From Balanoglossus misakiensis (taxonomy: Eukaryota; Hemichordata), in NCBI GenBank assembly GCA_040954595.2, contig CM082591.2:8246001-8310000 (forward strand): DNA of 64,000 nucleotides. The letters are read 5' to 3'. The translations under genes were made by a program, and so were the position numbers. The notes under the pieces were generated by a model. It had not been told where the DNA came from. It saw only the letters and a list, made by a program, of their open reading frames with translations, and did no database searches. Every line of letters begins with the position of its first letter. Position 1 is the first letter of the stretch. This document shows positions 1-12,279 of this stretch, in pieces.

Positions 1-150
1 CGAGGTTTACTCTCATATCCTACAAACGGGATGGAAGTTGTGTGTGGTCAAATGTTGATTCACTATATATCCACATGTACATTAACGTAAACGATGTCTT
101 GTATCAAACATAATTAAGAAACAGGGCAGCGAGAGACTTTGTCCCTTTAA
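1..150. mobile_element. TTAA-flanked foldback MITE, right half
   Basis: The window opens inside an element whose complete copies lie at 14490, 30086 and 62977. The right terminus ends in ACTTTGTCCCTTTAA at 150, the inverse of the TTAAAGGGACAAAGT left terminus of complete copies. Subterminal sequence (GGGATGGAAGTTGTGTG, GTTGATTCACTATATA) also matches the other copies. Confidence 0.85.
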
Positions 151-1660
151 CCTGAATGCAAATAGACCATATCAGTTTGTTAAAGACCCGCTTTCTGCAG
201 TTTTTGTTTTAGTATTTCTGTCTGTATATGAACTAAAGTTTTTATCATACTAACCCTTTATGAATATATCATACTAAAATGGCCACAGTTTGTCCAAAGA
301 GCCTGTACCGGTATATGTGCAAAAATCATTATTATTGTTGATAAAGGAATTGAATTCAATTCAATATTCTACAATAATATTGGTATTTGTACACATATAG
401 GCTGAACATTTCATCAAATGCTGTAGGGATTTCAACAACAAACTGCAGTTGATACAAACAACGACAAAACAAGCAGACACTTGCTGTTACAAAAAAAACT
501 TTCGCTCAACTTCCGATTGCATCTGAAGTCACGCACATGAAACCAACTGTAGAATGACTTATGACGGCAAACTGGTTGCCTGAGGTTCCTATTCTTCTGC
601 AGAGACCATGTGCATACAACACTCTCACAACTATAGTTGACATTTCTGTTGGAATAGACTGATTTCTCCCAAAAGAGACATCTCTTTGATTAAGAGAACA
701 ACCGGCCTCCATATTTGAAGGAGAATAGTTTAACAAACTCGTGTACATGTAAGCCCTATTGGAAAGACTTATGACAACAAATTTGTAGGTTTCCAGAGAT
801 GACAAATCTTTCCAAAGGGGGACATGCAAATCACACAGTATTCACATCAGCTGATATTATTTTATTGAAATATACAGATTTTGTGAACTTTCTGAGTATA
901 CCAGTAACGTAACTAAAATTGCAAAATTTTAAAATAGTTTTGTGGTGTTTTTTCAAGTATCTTTAAAATAGATTTGTTATTCATGATGGGACTATGTCAC
1001 ACTCAACAGTGGCAGAAATCAAAGAAATTTACTGAAAAAGCACTTTTTATGAAGTTTTCATCAGTTTTGCGTTTTTTCTTTGACATATTGTCAACCTTTA
1101 CAATGTTCATAAGTAAAGCAAAGTATATATTTTGTCAAATAGCTACATTAACAGTTAACTGACTAACAATTCCACTGTTGCCAAGGTGACACTGATAACA
1201 TGTTGTTTATTGAGTATGTCATGACCTTCTTGTTACTGTACAATGTTTGTCAGTAAAACATCACAGTGACTTTTCACCGACACAAATCTGACAACACCCA
1301 GTTGGGGTCAGACAAAAATTTGGACAGATAACAACGAACACTACAACAGATCAACAAAGAAAAATTTGAACATTGACTTGTATCTGTCACTTCTGGACAT
1401 TTAATCTTCAGTTTTATTCAGTGCCACTAAGTCTTTGATATTTTGATGTCAACAGACAATTTTTACTTGATTTTTCATGTTTTTTCAAAGACACGTATGT
1501 ATAATTCAGCTATTTGACATAACCAGTGCTTTTTAGATCAGTACATTTATAGAACATTTCCACCAATTTATTTTCGTGTGAATATGTTTTTAGGTTTTTC
1601 TTGATGTTCACTTATAATAGTGTCATGTTACTCTTTTTACTACAGTTCAGAGTACTTTCG

Positions 1661-1751
1661 TAACCCTTTCACCCCCATTTCACAATATAAAGGTCCAACA
1701 CTACCATTGAGAACAGTGGAGTTTGACCAAACCATGGAGATGAAAGGGTTA
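1661..1751. repeat. Short inverted-repeat element (TAACCCTTTCA ends)
   Basis: A 91 bp stretch starts TAACCCTTTCACCCCCAT and ends ATGGAGATGAAAGGGTTA, an imperfect terminal inverted repeat of about 18 bp. Related copies sit near 16303 and 16980 in unit B and 31885 in unit C, and a diverged half is visible near 60600 in a RAD51AP1 intron. It is a small MITE-like repeat; I could not fix a target-site duplication. Confidence 0.6.
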
Positions 1752-2888
1752 AAATTGCAACTCAACCTCAGAGTTCCTTAGAATTATACCACCTGACGTG
1801 TGAAAATGTACCATTTTTAAAAGGACATTAACTGTAACTTTGGGCTATTCTTTTAGTCTATGTGTTCTGTGTATCAAATGAAATTTTCTTCTTCTAGTCA
1901 CTACAGCATGCTATAATATACCCAGTATTCAGCTCATCAACAAACCATCATCTTTGCTGTTATTGACAAAGGAAATCTGGTGCAGACTTGAATTCCATTT
2001 GACACAACAACAATATTGACTTCACACATATAGGCAGTGTTGATCAGCTAAATACTGGGCATTTCATCACCCATCACGGATTTCCAACAAGAAACTGAGG
2101 TACCAGTAGATGGTTTTCTACTCTCATGAACTTTTATTACTCAGATTTTCCTGTTTTCAATGACTTTTTTGAACTTTTACAAGAAAGACAATTATAGCGT
2201 GTTGTATTCACTTTATCTTTCTTGACTTTGGTTTTGATGAAATACTTAAAAGTTAATTCCAAATAATCTGGACAAAAAACATACAAGATATTTGGTTAAC
2301 GATTGATATACATTTATAGCTCACATATCCCAGACGACAAACATTACTGAGTTATTTGGTTGACTATATTTTGAACTACTGTATGTTAGTAATCACCAAG
2401 ACATTTTGTTTCTGTCTATGTGTCATATGAACATTGGAAACCTTCACTTTAATTTACAAGCAAACAGCTTGGAATGTTTTGTAACCAGTTTTGAATTCAT
2501 TTAGATTTCTTGATGAAGGATTGATTCTTAGGTTAAAAGTTGTCTTGACATAAATTAATCAGTGGACCACAATTTTCATAAATCAGTCTGATTTTTTTTT
2601 TTATAACAAAGAATACATTGAAATCACATTCAGTTTGTGCAGACTAACATTCAAAACATTCTGTAATGTGCAAGATTATAATATGTGATGAATAAACAGG
2701 TTTTTATGATTATATTATGTTTCATGTGTTTATATTTTTATAAGAAACCCCAAAGTTGGAGTTACTAGAGAATTAACACTACATTTTTGTGGAGAGACTG
2801 TGATTGTATTTTGCAATCACATAAGTCAATTGGATCTTCAGTGCAAATGACTGAAATTGAAATTCACTTGCTGGGGTTGCAGATATAA

Positions 2889-3108
2889 GGGGAGAACCAT
2901 TTGATTTCTGGGGGGGGGGGTGGAGGATTTTTGAGGAAAAACATGTTAGCAGACAGTGTAGAGAAAATAAAATTCTTCTGCAGTGCCATGAGAAAAAACT
3001 AGGACTGGCAACAGAAAAAAAAATGCTGTTAAAGAGTGGCTAAGAAAATGCTGACATCCCCAAATCCTCCATCCCCCCCCCCCCTTCAGAAATCAAACGG
3101 TTCTCCCC
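2889..3108. mobile_element. PIF/Harbinger-like MITE, unit A copy
   Basis: A 220 bp element flanked on both sides by TAA (2886-2888 and 3109-3111). Termini are GGGGAGAACCATTTGATTTC and its near-exact inverse, followed inwards by a G10 run and the matching C run. A 3 bp TAA duplication with GG-starting termini is the pattern of PIF/Harbinger elements. The same element is at the same place in units B (18985-19207) and C (33194-33421), so insertion predates the duplication. Confidence 0.8.
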
Positions 3109-4021
3109 TAAAAGTTTACAAATGTAATTGGAGAGGGAAACCATACATGTACTGGCACATTTTTTGAAACATAAAAATCAGTATTACAGAAAATCACAAA
3201 ATCTGGGTCCAATAATGAATAATATTTGTTCCACGTAGTGTAGACAGAATTGTCACAATACAATCAAACAATGACTCACACAGGAACCTGCAATATAGGC
3301 CAACTCTCTTTGACATTTTGTCAAAGTTTGTAATCGTTATCTTTAGTGTAAAGAATTGTCCATTGTGTGCTTCATAAACTTTTGACCTCAACTTGTGGGG
3401 TGGATAAAAGCCCAGCTTATTTACAACAGTGTACTTGCCAAGATAAGAAATGAATAGAAATTACTGACTAACAATTTAATCAATAATTGTTATCTCTAGA
3501 GTAAAGAATTTATATGAACATCAAATGAAACGAAACATGTGTCACGTTCATATCAGCCGATCATACTTAAGTCTAAAAGTAAATGTCCTTAAGGGAACAG
3601 ATTTGGGTCTCGTCTGCACTTAACTGGTACCTGAATTTGGGCCGACTTGGATTTGAGGAGATTTGCTACCCTTTTGTGACCTTTGACCTTATTTAAATTG
3701 TAGATTTAAATAAGGGCTCGCTATTTCTACTGTTCATGGTTTTCTTGCGATTTTTTTATTCACAAGAAGGGAAAATATTTTAATAATCAGAGACATCTTA
3801 ACTATTTATTGGATGAGCAGAGGGTACATGAACATTGGTGGTGGTGGAGAAATAACCAGGGCTTGGCACTTCATGTGAAGGATCAACTAGGCCAACATAA
3901 CATCATGAATGCGTCCACATACACGAAGTTCATTCGGCCCAGGTTTTATGTCGGCCCTGGTCCTCCCTTCTCACAGGGACCGAACTAAGGTGCCCCTGGG
4001 CCGACTTAGTGTGTCCACATT

Positions 4022-7000
4022 GGTTTTTCTACATCGGCCAATGCGCAGCTGACAGAAATGTTTGGTTCTAAAACAGTTGACAACATGTACTGTAAAATAG
4101 GAAATTTGTACTTTTCTAGTTTTTTTGTTACCTTTCATACCCAGTTCTCTCTGTAGATGTCAAACAATATCTTACGAAACAATGGATTTGAAAAGAACAA
4201 TTAAAGAAACCACCCCTACACACCCTCAAATGAAACTTTTAAGAAATTGCCAAGTTGTTCAGGGAAGAAGATTTTCCAACTAAAAATGAGCAGAATGACA
4301 AAACAATAACCAAAAATAGCCATTTTCTGATATCACCAAAAAATGAATAAAAAATATACATAAGGTCTCAATAAAGTAAAAGTACACACCAATTTTCAAT
4401 GCAATATGACTTGTAGTTCTTGAGTTACTGTGTTTTGACTAATTTCACATTTTTCCAGCTCATTTACATATTTTTGGCAAAGACAACTTCATTTGAACAA
4501 AATCTAAAACCTGGCCTGCATCTACACACCAAATATCAAGGTGATACGTGCAGCGGTTTTCAAGTTTTTGATGTGGACGGCCATACATACATCCATACAT
4601 ACAGATGCAAGTGATCTCATAAGGTCCCAACAGTCTATAAACATATATACCTAAAATATTTTTAAAATTGTCAAATGTGACTTTCAAATTTAATTTCTAC
4701 CAGTACCACACAACACGATTATTCCGAGCTCAGTAGTCATGATCTGATAAGTACATACCTGGTATTTCTGATATCTATAAATTCCAACAAACCCTGATAC
4801 ACAACTAATGAAAAGACAACAATCTATATATAGGCGTTCCACAGAACTGTTGACATGTTCCTGGTACAACCTAGTACCTGTCATTTTAATTACTCCAAGA
4901 GGGACACCATGTTTGACAAAGGATTCGAATTTCTACAATGTCTACAGATCCTCACTGGGCATCAACATGTGACAAAAAAAAATTGCATTGAATTTCTTGT
5001 TTCACATCAGAAAGTTGCATGTGGGTAAAAGAGCACTTACAGTTTATCAATGATTATCTGTGTTTCAAATACACAGCAGAAAAGTTCTGTCTTCTTGCCA
5101 TACAAAATTCAAATCATTCATTTTTCTCTTCTTTTTAGCATAATTGACCCCAAAGATGTGTTTAGCATTACTATTTCATTTTAGATTCATTTATAACTGA
5201 GGCTTTGAAATTCTGGTAGACTGATTTTCAACCTTTATGATTTTTTACCCTTACCCTATTGGACTAGAGATCCTGATAACACACGCACAAATTTACCTGT
5301 AGTTTGGTGTCTATAAAGTCTGAAGCAGAATGTGTCAAGATGTTTATCAAGATGTGTTTAATTTACCTGCAATGAAGAACTGACTGAGGTTGTCAATCTT
5401 AGGTTTTTGGAATGTTTGTGGAGCCTTGTTTCAATTTTGGCTATTACACTCATAAGGCGAGTAAAGCTTGTTCAATCGATAATCTGTCACACACTCAGCA
5501 GTCCTCGTTAAAAAAAGATTAATTACTTTCTGTCCAACCTACTTCAGTGACAGAAGCATACAGACAATTTTAAAACATGGATTTCAAGAAAAAAATTCTG
5601 ATGGCATCCTTTGTACATGTTTGAGGATAAGTACCTAATTTGTGGGATATATTGTCAACCTTTACAATGTTCATAAGTAAAGCAAAGTATATATTTTTTG
5701 TCAAATTGCTACATTAACAGTTAACTGACAAACAATTCCACTGTTGCCAAGGTAACACTGATAACATGTTGTTTATTGAGTATGTCATGACCTCCGTGTT
5801 ACTGTACATTGGTTTTTCTACATCGGCTAATGCGCAGCTGACAGAAATGCTTTGTTCTAAAACAGTTGACAACATACTGTAAAACAGGAAATTTGTACTT
5901 TTCTAGTTTTTTTTTACCTTTCATACCCGTTCTCTCTGTAGATGTCCAACTATATCTTACGAAACAATGGATTAGAAAAGAAAAATTAACAAAAACCACC
6001 CCTACACACCCTCAAATGAAACTTTTAAGAAATTGCGAAGTTGTTCAGGGAAGAAGATTTTCCAACTAAAAATGAGCAAAATGACAAAAAATTAACCAAT
6101 AATAGCCATTTTCTGATATCACCAAAAAATGAATAAAAAAATATTTATAAGGTGGGTCTCAATAAAGTAAAAGTACACACCAATTTTCAATGCAATATGA
6201 CTTGTAGTTCTTGAGTTACTGTGTTTTGACTAATTTCACATTTTTCCAGCTCATTTACATATTTTTGGCAAAGACAGCTTCATTTGAACAAAATCTAAAA
6301 CCTGGCCTGCATCTACACACCAAATATCAAGGTGATACGTGCAGCGGTTTTCAAGTGTTTGATGTGGACGGCCATACATACATCCATACATACAGATGCA
6401 AGTGATCTCATAAGGTCCCAATAGTCTATAAACTTATATACCTACAATATTTAAAAATTGTCAAATGTGACTTTCAAATTTAATTTCTACCAGTACAACA
6501 CAACACGATTATTCAGAGCTCAGTAGTTGTGATCTGATAAGTACATACCTGGTATTTCTAATGTCTATAAATTCCAACAAACCCTGATACACAACTAATG
6601 AAAAGACAACAATCTATATATAGGCGTTCCACAGAACTGTTGACAAGTTCCTGGTACAACCTAGTACCTGTCATTTTAATTACTCCAAGAGGGACACCAT
6701 GTTTGACAAAGGATTTGAAATTCTACAATGTCTACAGATCCTCACTTGGCATCAACATGTGACAAAAACAACATTGCTTTGAATTTCTTGTTTCACATCA
6801 GACAGTATACAAAGTTGCATTGTGGGTAAAAGAGCAACCACTCACAGTTTATCAATGATTATCTGTATTTCAAGTAAACAGCAGAAAAGTTCTGTCTTCT
6901 TGCCATACAAAATTCAAATCATTCATAATTTGTCTCTTCTTTTTAGCATAATTGACCCCAAAGATGTGTTTAGCATTACCATTTCATTTTAGATTTATTT

Positions 7001-9238
7001 ATAACTGTGGCTGTGAAATTATGGTTTATTTTTTCTTTTACCCGATTGGACTAGAGGTCCTGATAACACACGCACAAATTTACCTGTAGTTTGGTGTCTA
7101 TAAAGTCTGAAGCAGATTAAGTGTCAAGATGTTTATCAAGATGTGTTTAATTTACCTGTAATGAAGAACTGACTGAGGTCGTCAATCTGAGGTTTTTGGA
7201 ATGTTTGTGGTCTATTACACTCATAAGGCGAGTAAAGCTTGTTCAATCGAGAATCTGTCACACACTCAGCAGTCCTCGTTAAAAAAAGATTAATTACTTT
7301 CTGGCCAACCTACTTCAGTGACAGAAGCATGCAGACAATTTTAAAACATGGATTTCAAGAAAAAAATTCTGATGGCATCCTTTGTTTATGTTTGAGGATA
7401 AGTACCTAATTTGTGGGACATATTGTCAACCTTTACAATGTTCATAAGTAAAGCAAAGTATATATTTTTTGTCAAATTGCTACATTAGCAGTTAACTGAC
7501 TAACAATTCCACTGTTGCCAAGGTAACACTGATAACATGTTGTTTATTGAGTATGTCATGACCTCCGTGTTACTGTACATTGGTTTTTCTACATCGGCTA
7601 ATGCGCAGCTGACAGAAATGCTTTGTTCTAAAACAGTTGACAACATACTGTAAAACAGGAAATTTGTACTTTTCTAGCTTTTTTTTACCTTTCATACCCG
7701 TTCTCTCTGTAGATGTCCAACTATATCTTACGAAACAATGGATTAGAAAAGAAAAATTAAAGAAACCACCCCTACACACCCTCAAATGAAACTTTTAAGA
7801 AATTGCGAAGTTGTTCAGGGAAGAAGATTTTCCAACTAAAAATGAGCAGAATGACAAAAAATTAACCAATAATAGCCATTTTCTGATATCACCAAAAAAT
7901 GAATAAAAAAATATTTATAAGGTGGGTCTCAATAAAGTAAAAGTACACACCAATTTTCAATGCAATATGACTTGTAGTTCTTGAGTTACTGTGTTTTGAC
8001 TAATTTCAAATTTTTATAGCTTATATACAAATTCTTGGCAAGGACAACTTCATTTGAACAAAATCTAAAACCTGGCCTGCATCTACACACCAAATATCAA
8101 GGTGATACGTGCAGCGGTTTTCAACTTTTTGATGTGGACGGCCATGCATACATCCATACATACAGATGCAAGTGATCTCATAAGGTCCCAATGGTCTATA
8201 AACTTATATACCTACAATATTTAAAAAATGTCAAATGTGACTTTCAAATTTAATTTCTACCAGTACCACACAACACGATTATTTCGAGCTCATTACTCGT
8301 GATCTGATAAGTACACACCTGGTACTTCTGACGTCTATAAATTCCAACAAACCCTGATACACAACTAATAAAAAGACAACAATCTATTTATAGGCATTCC
8401 ACAGAACAGTTGACAAGTTCCCTGTCATTTTAACTAACTCCAATAGGGACACTTGACTATTACCATGTTTGACAAAGGATTTCTACAATGTCTACAGGTC
8501 CTCACTGGGCATCAACATGTGACAAAAAAAATTGCATTAAATTTCTTGTTTCACATCACACAGTATACAAAGTTGCATTGTGGGTAAAAGAGCACTCACA
8601 GTTTATCAATGATTATCTGTATTTCACATAAACAGCAGAAAAGTTCTGTCTTCTTGCCATACAAAATTCAAATCACTCATTTTTCTCTTTTTTTAGTATA
8701 ATTGACCCCAAAGATTTGTTTAGCATTACCATTTCATTTTAGATTTATTTATAACTGAGGCTGTGAAATTCTGGTTTATTTTTTAACTTTTACCTTATTG
8801 GGTCAGAGGTCCTGATAACACACACACAAATTTACCTGTAGTTTGGTGTCTATAAAGTCTGAAGCAGATTAAGTGTCAAGATGTTTATCAAGATGTGTTT
8901 AATTTACCTGTAATGAAGAACTGACTGAGGTCGTCAATCTTAGGTTTTTGGAATGTTTGTGGTCTAGTACACTCTTAAGGCGAGTAAAGCTTGTTCAATC
9001 GAGAATCTGTCACACACTCAGCAGTCCTCGTTCAAAAAAGATTAATTACTTTCTGTCCAACCTACTTCAGCGACAGAAGCATGCAGACAATTTTAATACA
9101 TGGATTTCAAGAAAAAAATTCTGATGGCATCCTTTGTATATGTTTGAGGATAAGTACCTAATTTGTGGGACATATTGTCAACCTTTACAATGTTCATATT
9201 AAAGTAAAGCAAAGTATATATTTTGTCAAATTGCTTTA
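4022..9238. repeat. Tandem array of a ~1.77 kb repeat, three copies (unit A)
   Basis: Copies start at 4022, 5811 and 7582 at the landmark GGTTTTTCTACATCGGC. A second landmark, GATGTGGACGGCC followed by CATACATAC motifs, recurs at 4570, 6361 and 8131. Copies are highly similar but not identical. The third copy runs into the TTAA insertion at 9243 and resumes after it. Short open frames (about 64-71 codons) recur in each copy but have no start context, no protein similarity that I recognise, and differ by frame breaks, so I treat the array as non-coding. Confidence 0.88.
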
Positions 9239-9242
9239 TTAA

Positions 9243-9655
9243 GGATGTACGTTCAGTAAAATTGAAAGTATTGTCATTTTTTTTAATTGTGGATTTTTGG
9301 ATTGTCCTTTGTATGTATGATGAAAATCCGTGATAAAATATAGGGGTCACCGCGCTTGTTTTTGAAATACAGAGCCATGAATTTAGTCGATAATAGAAGA
9401 AAACTGCTGACTCAGCAATTTTCGCCAATTGTTTGTCTATGGGCAAAATTTTTGACGCAATTTATCTCAAAATAGAGCGCGGTGACCCCTATATTTTATT
9501 TGACCAATGAATTTATATTTGCTGGACTGAGCTATGTGTAAAATTTCGTGAAAATGACAATAGTAGAAGTTTGTTTTCTAGCAATTTTCAATGTAATCCT
9601 ATGGGAAAAAGACCGGGCACGCACTGTTTCCGGTTTATGTTCTGCGCGTACATCC
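9243..9655. mobile_element. TTAA-flanked DNA transposon insertion (413 bp), unit A only
   Basis: The element is bounded by TTAA at 9239-9242 and 9656-9659, with termini GGATGTACG and CGTACATCC. The orthologous position in unit B and in the internal repeats reads straight through (ACATTAACAGTTAAC), so this is a clean insertion with TTAA duplicated, as for piggyBac-type elements. Inside is a second inverted repeat: ATATAGGGGTCACCGCGC near 9340 and its inverse GCGCGGTGACCCCTATAT near 9478. No transposase is encoded. Confidence 0.88.
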
Positions 9656-9659
9656 TTAA

Positions 9660-12279
9660 CAGTTAACTGACTAACAATTCCACTGTTGCCAATGTTACAC
9701 TGATAACATGTTGTTTATTGAGTATGTCATGACCTTCTTGTTATTGTACAATTTTTGTCAGTAAAACATCACAGTGACTTTTCACCGACACAAATCTGAC
9801 TACACCCAGTTGGGGTCAGACCAATCAGTCTGCACGATATCCCCCAACTTCTGGTACCTATGAATGCTGGGTAATATCCGCAACAAAGGCGTTATCCATG
9901 CGCGTAATTGAAAGAAAACAAAAGCCAGCGATATTTGGCGAATTTAAGTTACGGGTTTCTCGTAAACTAGAAAATGACTTACTATTATGAGGATGGGAGG
10001 TGTCGACTGCATGTCTGACGAACGTTGTACAGTAATTTGTTGTTAAATATACATTTTTCAAAACATATTTTTTTTACTCTGAATTAAGGTTGCTAAAATT
10101 CCTTAATTTGAAGCATACTCGACTTTCAACATTTGTGCTTTTTGGTCTAAAGACAGGATTGCCGATTTATGTGGATTAAACGTACCTCAGTATGTAAATA
10201 AACGAAAATAAGGTCAACTGGGTTCACTGAGCACGCTAGCTGTCGGCAGAAATGTAGCCAATTTACGTTAGTCGATATTGGGCAAAATCCGAATATTTTG
10301 TCAATTTTAGGGCAAAATCTTGGTCTTGGCGTCAACTCTGTGCAAAAAAAGGCTGCAACTATCATGTTCGGGAAGTCATGGACTGTCCCGGTAAGCGGGT
10401 CCTATGATGCTGCCCGTTCTGTAGGAGTCCTCACCGCATGACCAAATAGAGAGTGCATTTTCCGTGGGATTTTCAGGCCTCTCTTTGATATGTTGTGCTT
10501 TTTGGTCTAAAAATCATATCGGCAATCTTGTATGAAAAATACGCCCTTCTGATATTACCTTTCATTCCAAAATAGTCAATTGTGCAGTCAAATGGTAAGA
10601 TGTGCCCGTAGTATAATATAAATATGAGGGAAAACGATAGAAAATTCTATTATTTTCGAGTCCATTTTATTCGAACGTTTGAGCCGTTAGGAGAGTGCAA
10701 ACCCCTACATCCAGACATGGTTTACTCCAGGGATCTTTCAGCTTCAAAATGCAACACTCTCGGTTTGCCACCTACCCAGATTTTGTTTTGACAAACATGA
10801 GTTTGAAGACATGCATAGAAAACCATTGATTGACACACGCCGGATTTCGGTCATGTGAGCATTTAGCGCCGCATTGTCCAATCCAGTTTTATTTTATGGA
10901 ATGCAGCATGTCATTTGTCACTCCCCTTAAAGTTTTGCGTTGGCAGATATGCCCCAATATGGTAAAAAAATGGGCGTAAATGTCAAGTCTGGTGACACGG
11001 CGGGAAATTCTCACGTGTGCAGATCAACTCAATAATATTCATGTCATGTGATACCACAGAGCTGCGTCTATTGGTTGAAAGTGGCAGGTCATGCATAATG
11101 AGCGTCTGTGTACGACAGATCATTTGCTCATTCATGTGAGGCAGACTAATACAGAAGTATCTCCTCAGTGTTCTTAGCTAATTGTTCTTTAGTTCGGGTT
11201 GAATTTAGAGGTAAACGTATGGCAACTGATGTTTTTAATCACAGATCAGTCATAACTCTGCTTGTTTGGGCCATGTTTTTCATCTGAGCCTCCAGAACCG
11301 GGTCCACAGCCGCTGTTGTATACGATCGATCGACAAGTGCGCGCGGTTACAAAGTAGGCATTTTTTGTCTAGGCTAGCGTTTTTTTCTCTCCATTCGTTT
11401 TTCTTCATTGGAGAGTTAATTAGTTTCAATAGATGATAATTTGCTTGGTGTCATATCTATGGTGTTCCATGTAAACCATTTAGGATAAAAATTACATGTT
11501 TTAAAAATTCAGTATGTATGCATGCATTGAGTGGTTATTTGAGGAACCTATTCAAATCTGGTTCACAGTCATTTCTTTCATTTCATGGCAAGACCACGCC
11601 AAATAGAAGAACAAAAAATCAGAAAAAGTTTCAGATGTTCCAAGTATAACAGAAAGTGGGTCAGTGCGAGGACAAGAGTCCTTGAAATTGTCACACTTCG
11701 TGCCGCGTACTTCGTGTTGACATGAATTTGGCGGAAGTGTAAACCATTTGTGTGTAGGGTAGGCAAAATTAAGCGCATGGGTTGGTATGCGTACAGAGGT
11801 TGTCAGCGTTCGCAAATCATTGCGAAAATATTTAGTTTGCGTATAAAGTTTACAAGAATATATCAATTTATGATAAAAACTGTTCACGCAATGTAAAAAA
11901 AATAATTGATCTTGATGCGTGAAAATTTGTGCCTACCCATGTCAAAAATGGTTTGTCGGACGATGACGAACATGCCAATAACTCGATAACAGCCAATCAA
12001 ATCACTGGTACCAGACACGCCCTAATCGAGGGGTTATCGTGCAGACTGCTGGTCAAAGCTTACATTCATTCTCTTCTCAGTGATTCATTGTGTTCAAGTT
12101 TGACCTTTTGACCTCAACTATCAGGTGCTCAGGTGATCCTGGTACTTGCCGTGTCACTGAATTAAATTGATCATGTGACTGAGGTACCTTGCCAAGTTTT
12201 TATACACCACTTAACTGAAACTATAGTGAACAGAGTGTTGCTATATGTGATTACAAGCATTTCGACTCGAGCTGCAAAT
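9660..12279. other. Upstream region of TRIM copy 1
   Basis: No protein-coding exon recognised. The segment up to about 9780 completes the 1.76 kb repeat. From about 9810 the DNA is less AT-rich and is closely matched by 25470-27888 in unit B and, as far as about 37520, by unit C. Features seen are a CACGTG E-box near 11012 and sequence CTGACCTTTTGACCTCAA-like just before the gene (12097-12118). It probably contains the TRIM promoter and 5' UTR, but no TATA box can be named. Confidence 0.6.

Larger units (their letters stand above)
151..4021. other. Non-coding duplicon DNA, left part of unit A
   Basis: AT-rich DNA with no recognisable gene. Open frames here are short and are not kept as frames in the matching parts of units B (14773-20148) and C (30381-34330). 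A segment around 1087-1290 (from ATTGTCAACCTTTACAATG to CACAGTGACTTTTCACCG) recurs at the end of every 1.76 kb repeat, so it may be the original junction from which that array grew. Confidence 0.7.

Noticed and set aside
4420-4614. Recurring ~64-codon open frame in each 1.76 kb repeat (also at 6211 and 20541)
   Set aside because: Its conservation follows from the DNA repeat. Other copies carry deletions or changes that break the frame, and no domain is visible.
4022-9238. Regular repeats that might suggest an array of functional units such as CRISPR or a satellite-encoded gene family
   Set aside because: The units are 1.76 kb, tandem without spacers, and lie in a spliced animal genome.
12175-12279. 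N-terminal extension of TRIM copy 1 (35 codons in frame before the ATG)
   Set aside because: It begins with GTG and contains no ATG. The matching stretch in copy 2 has a deletion and a different beginning, so it is 5' leader, not protein.
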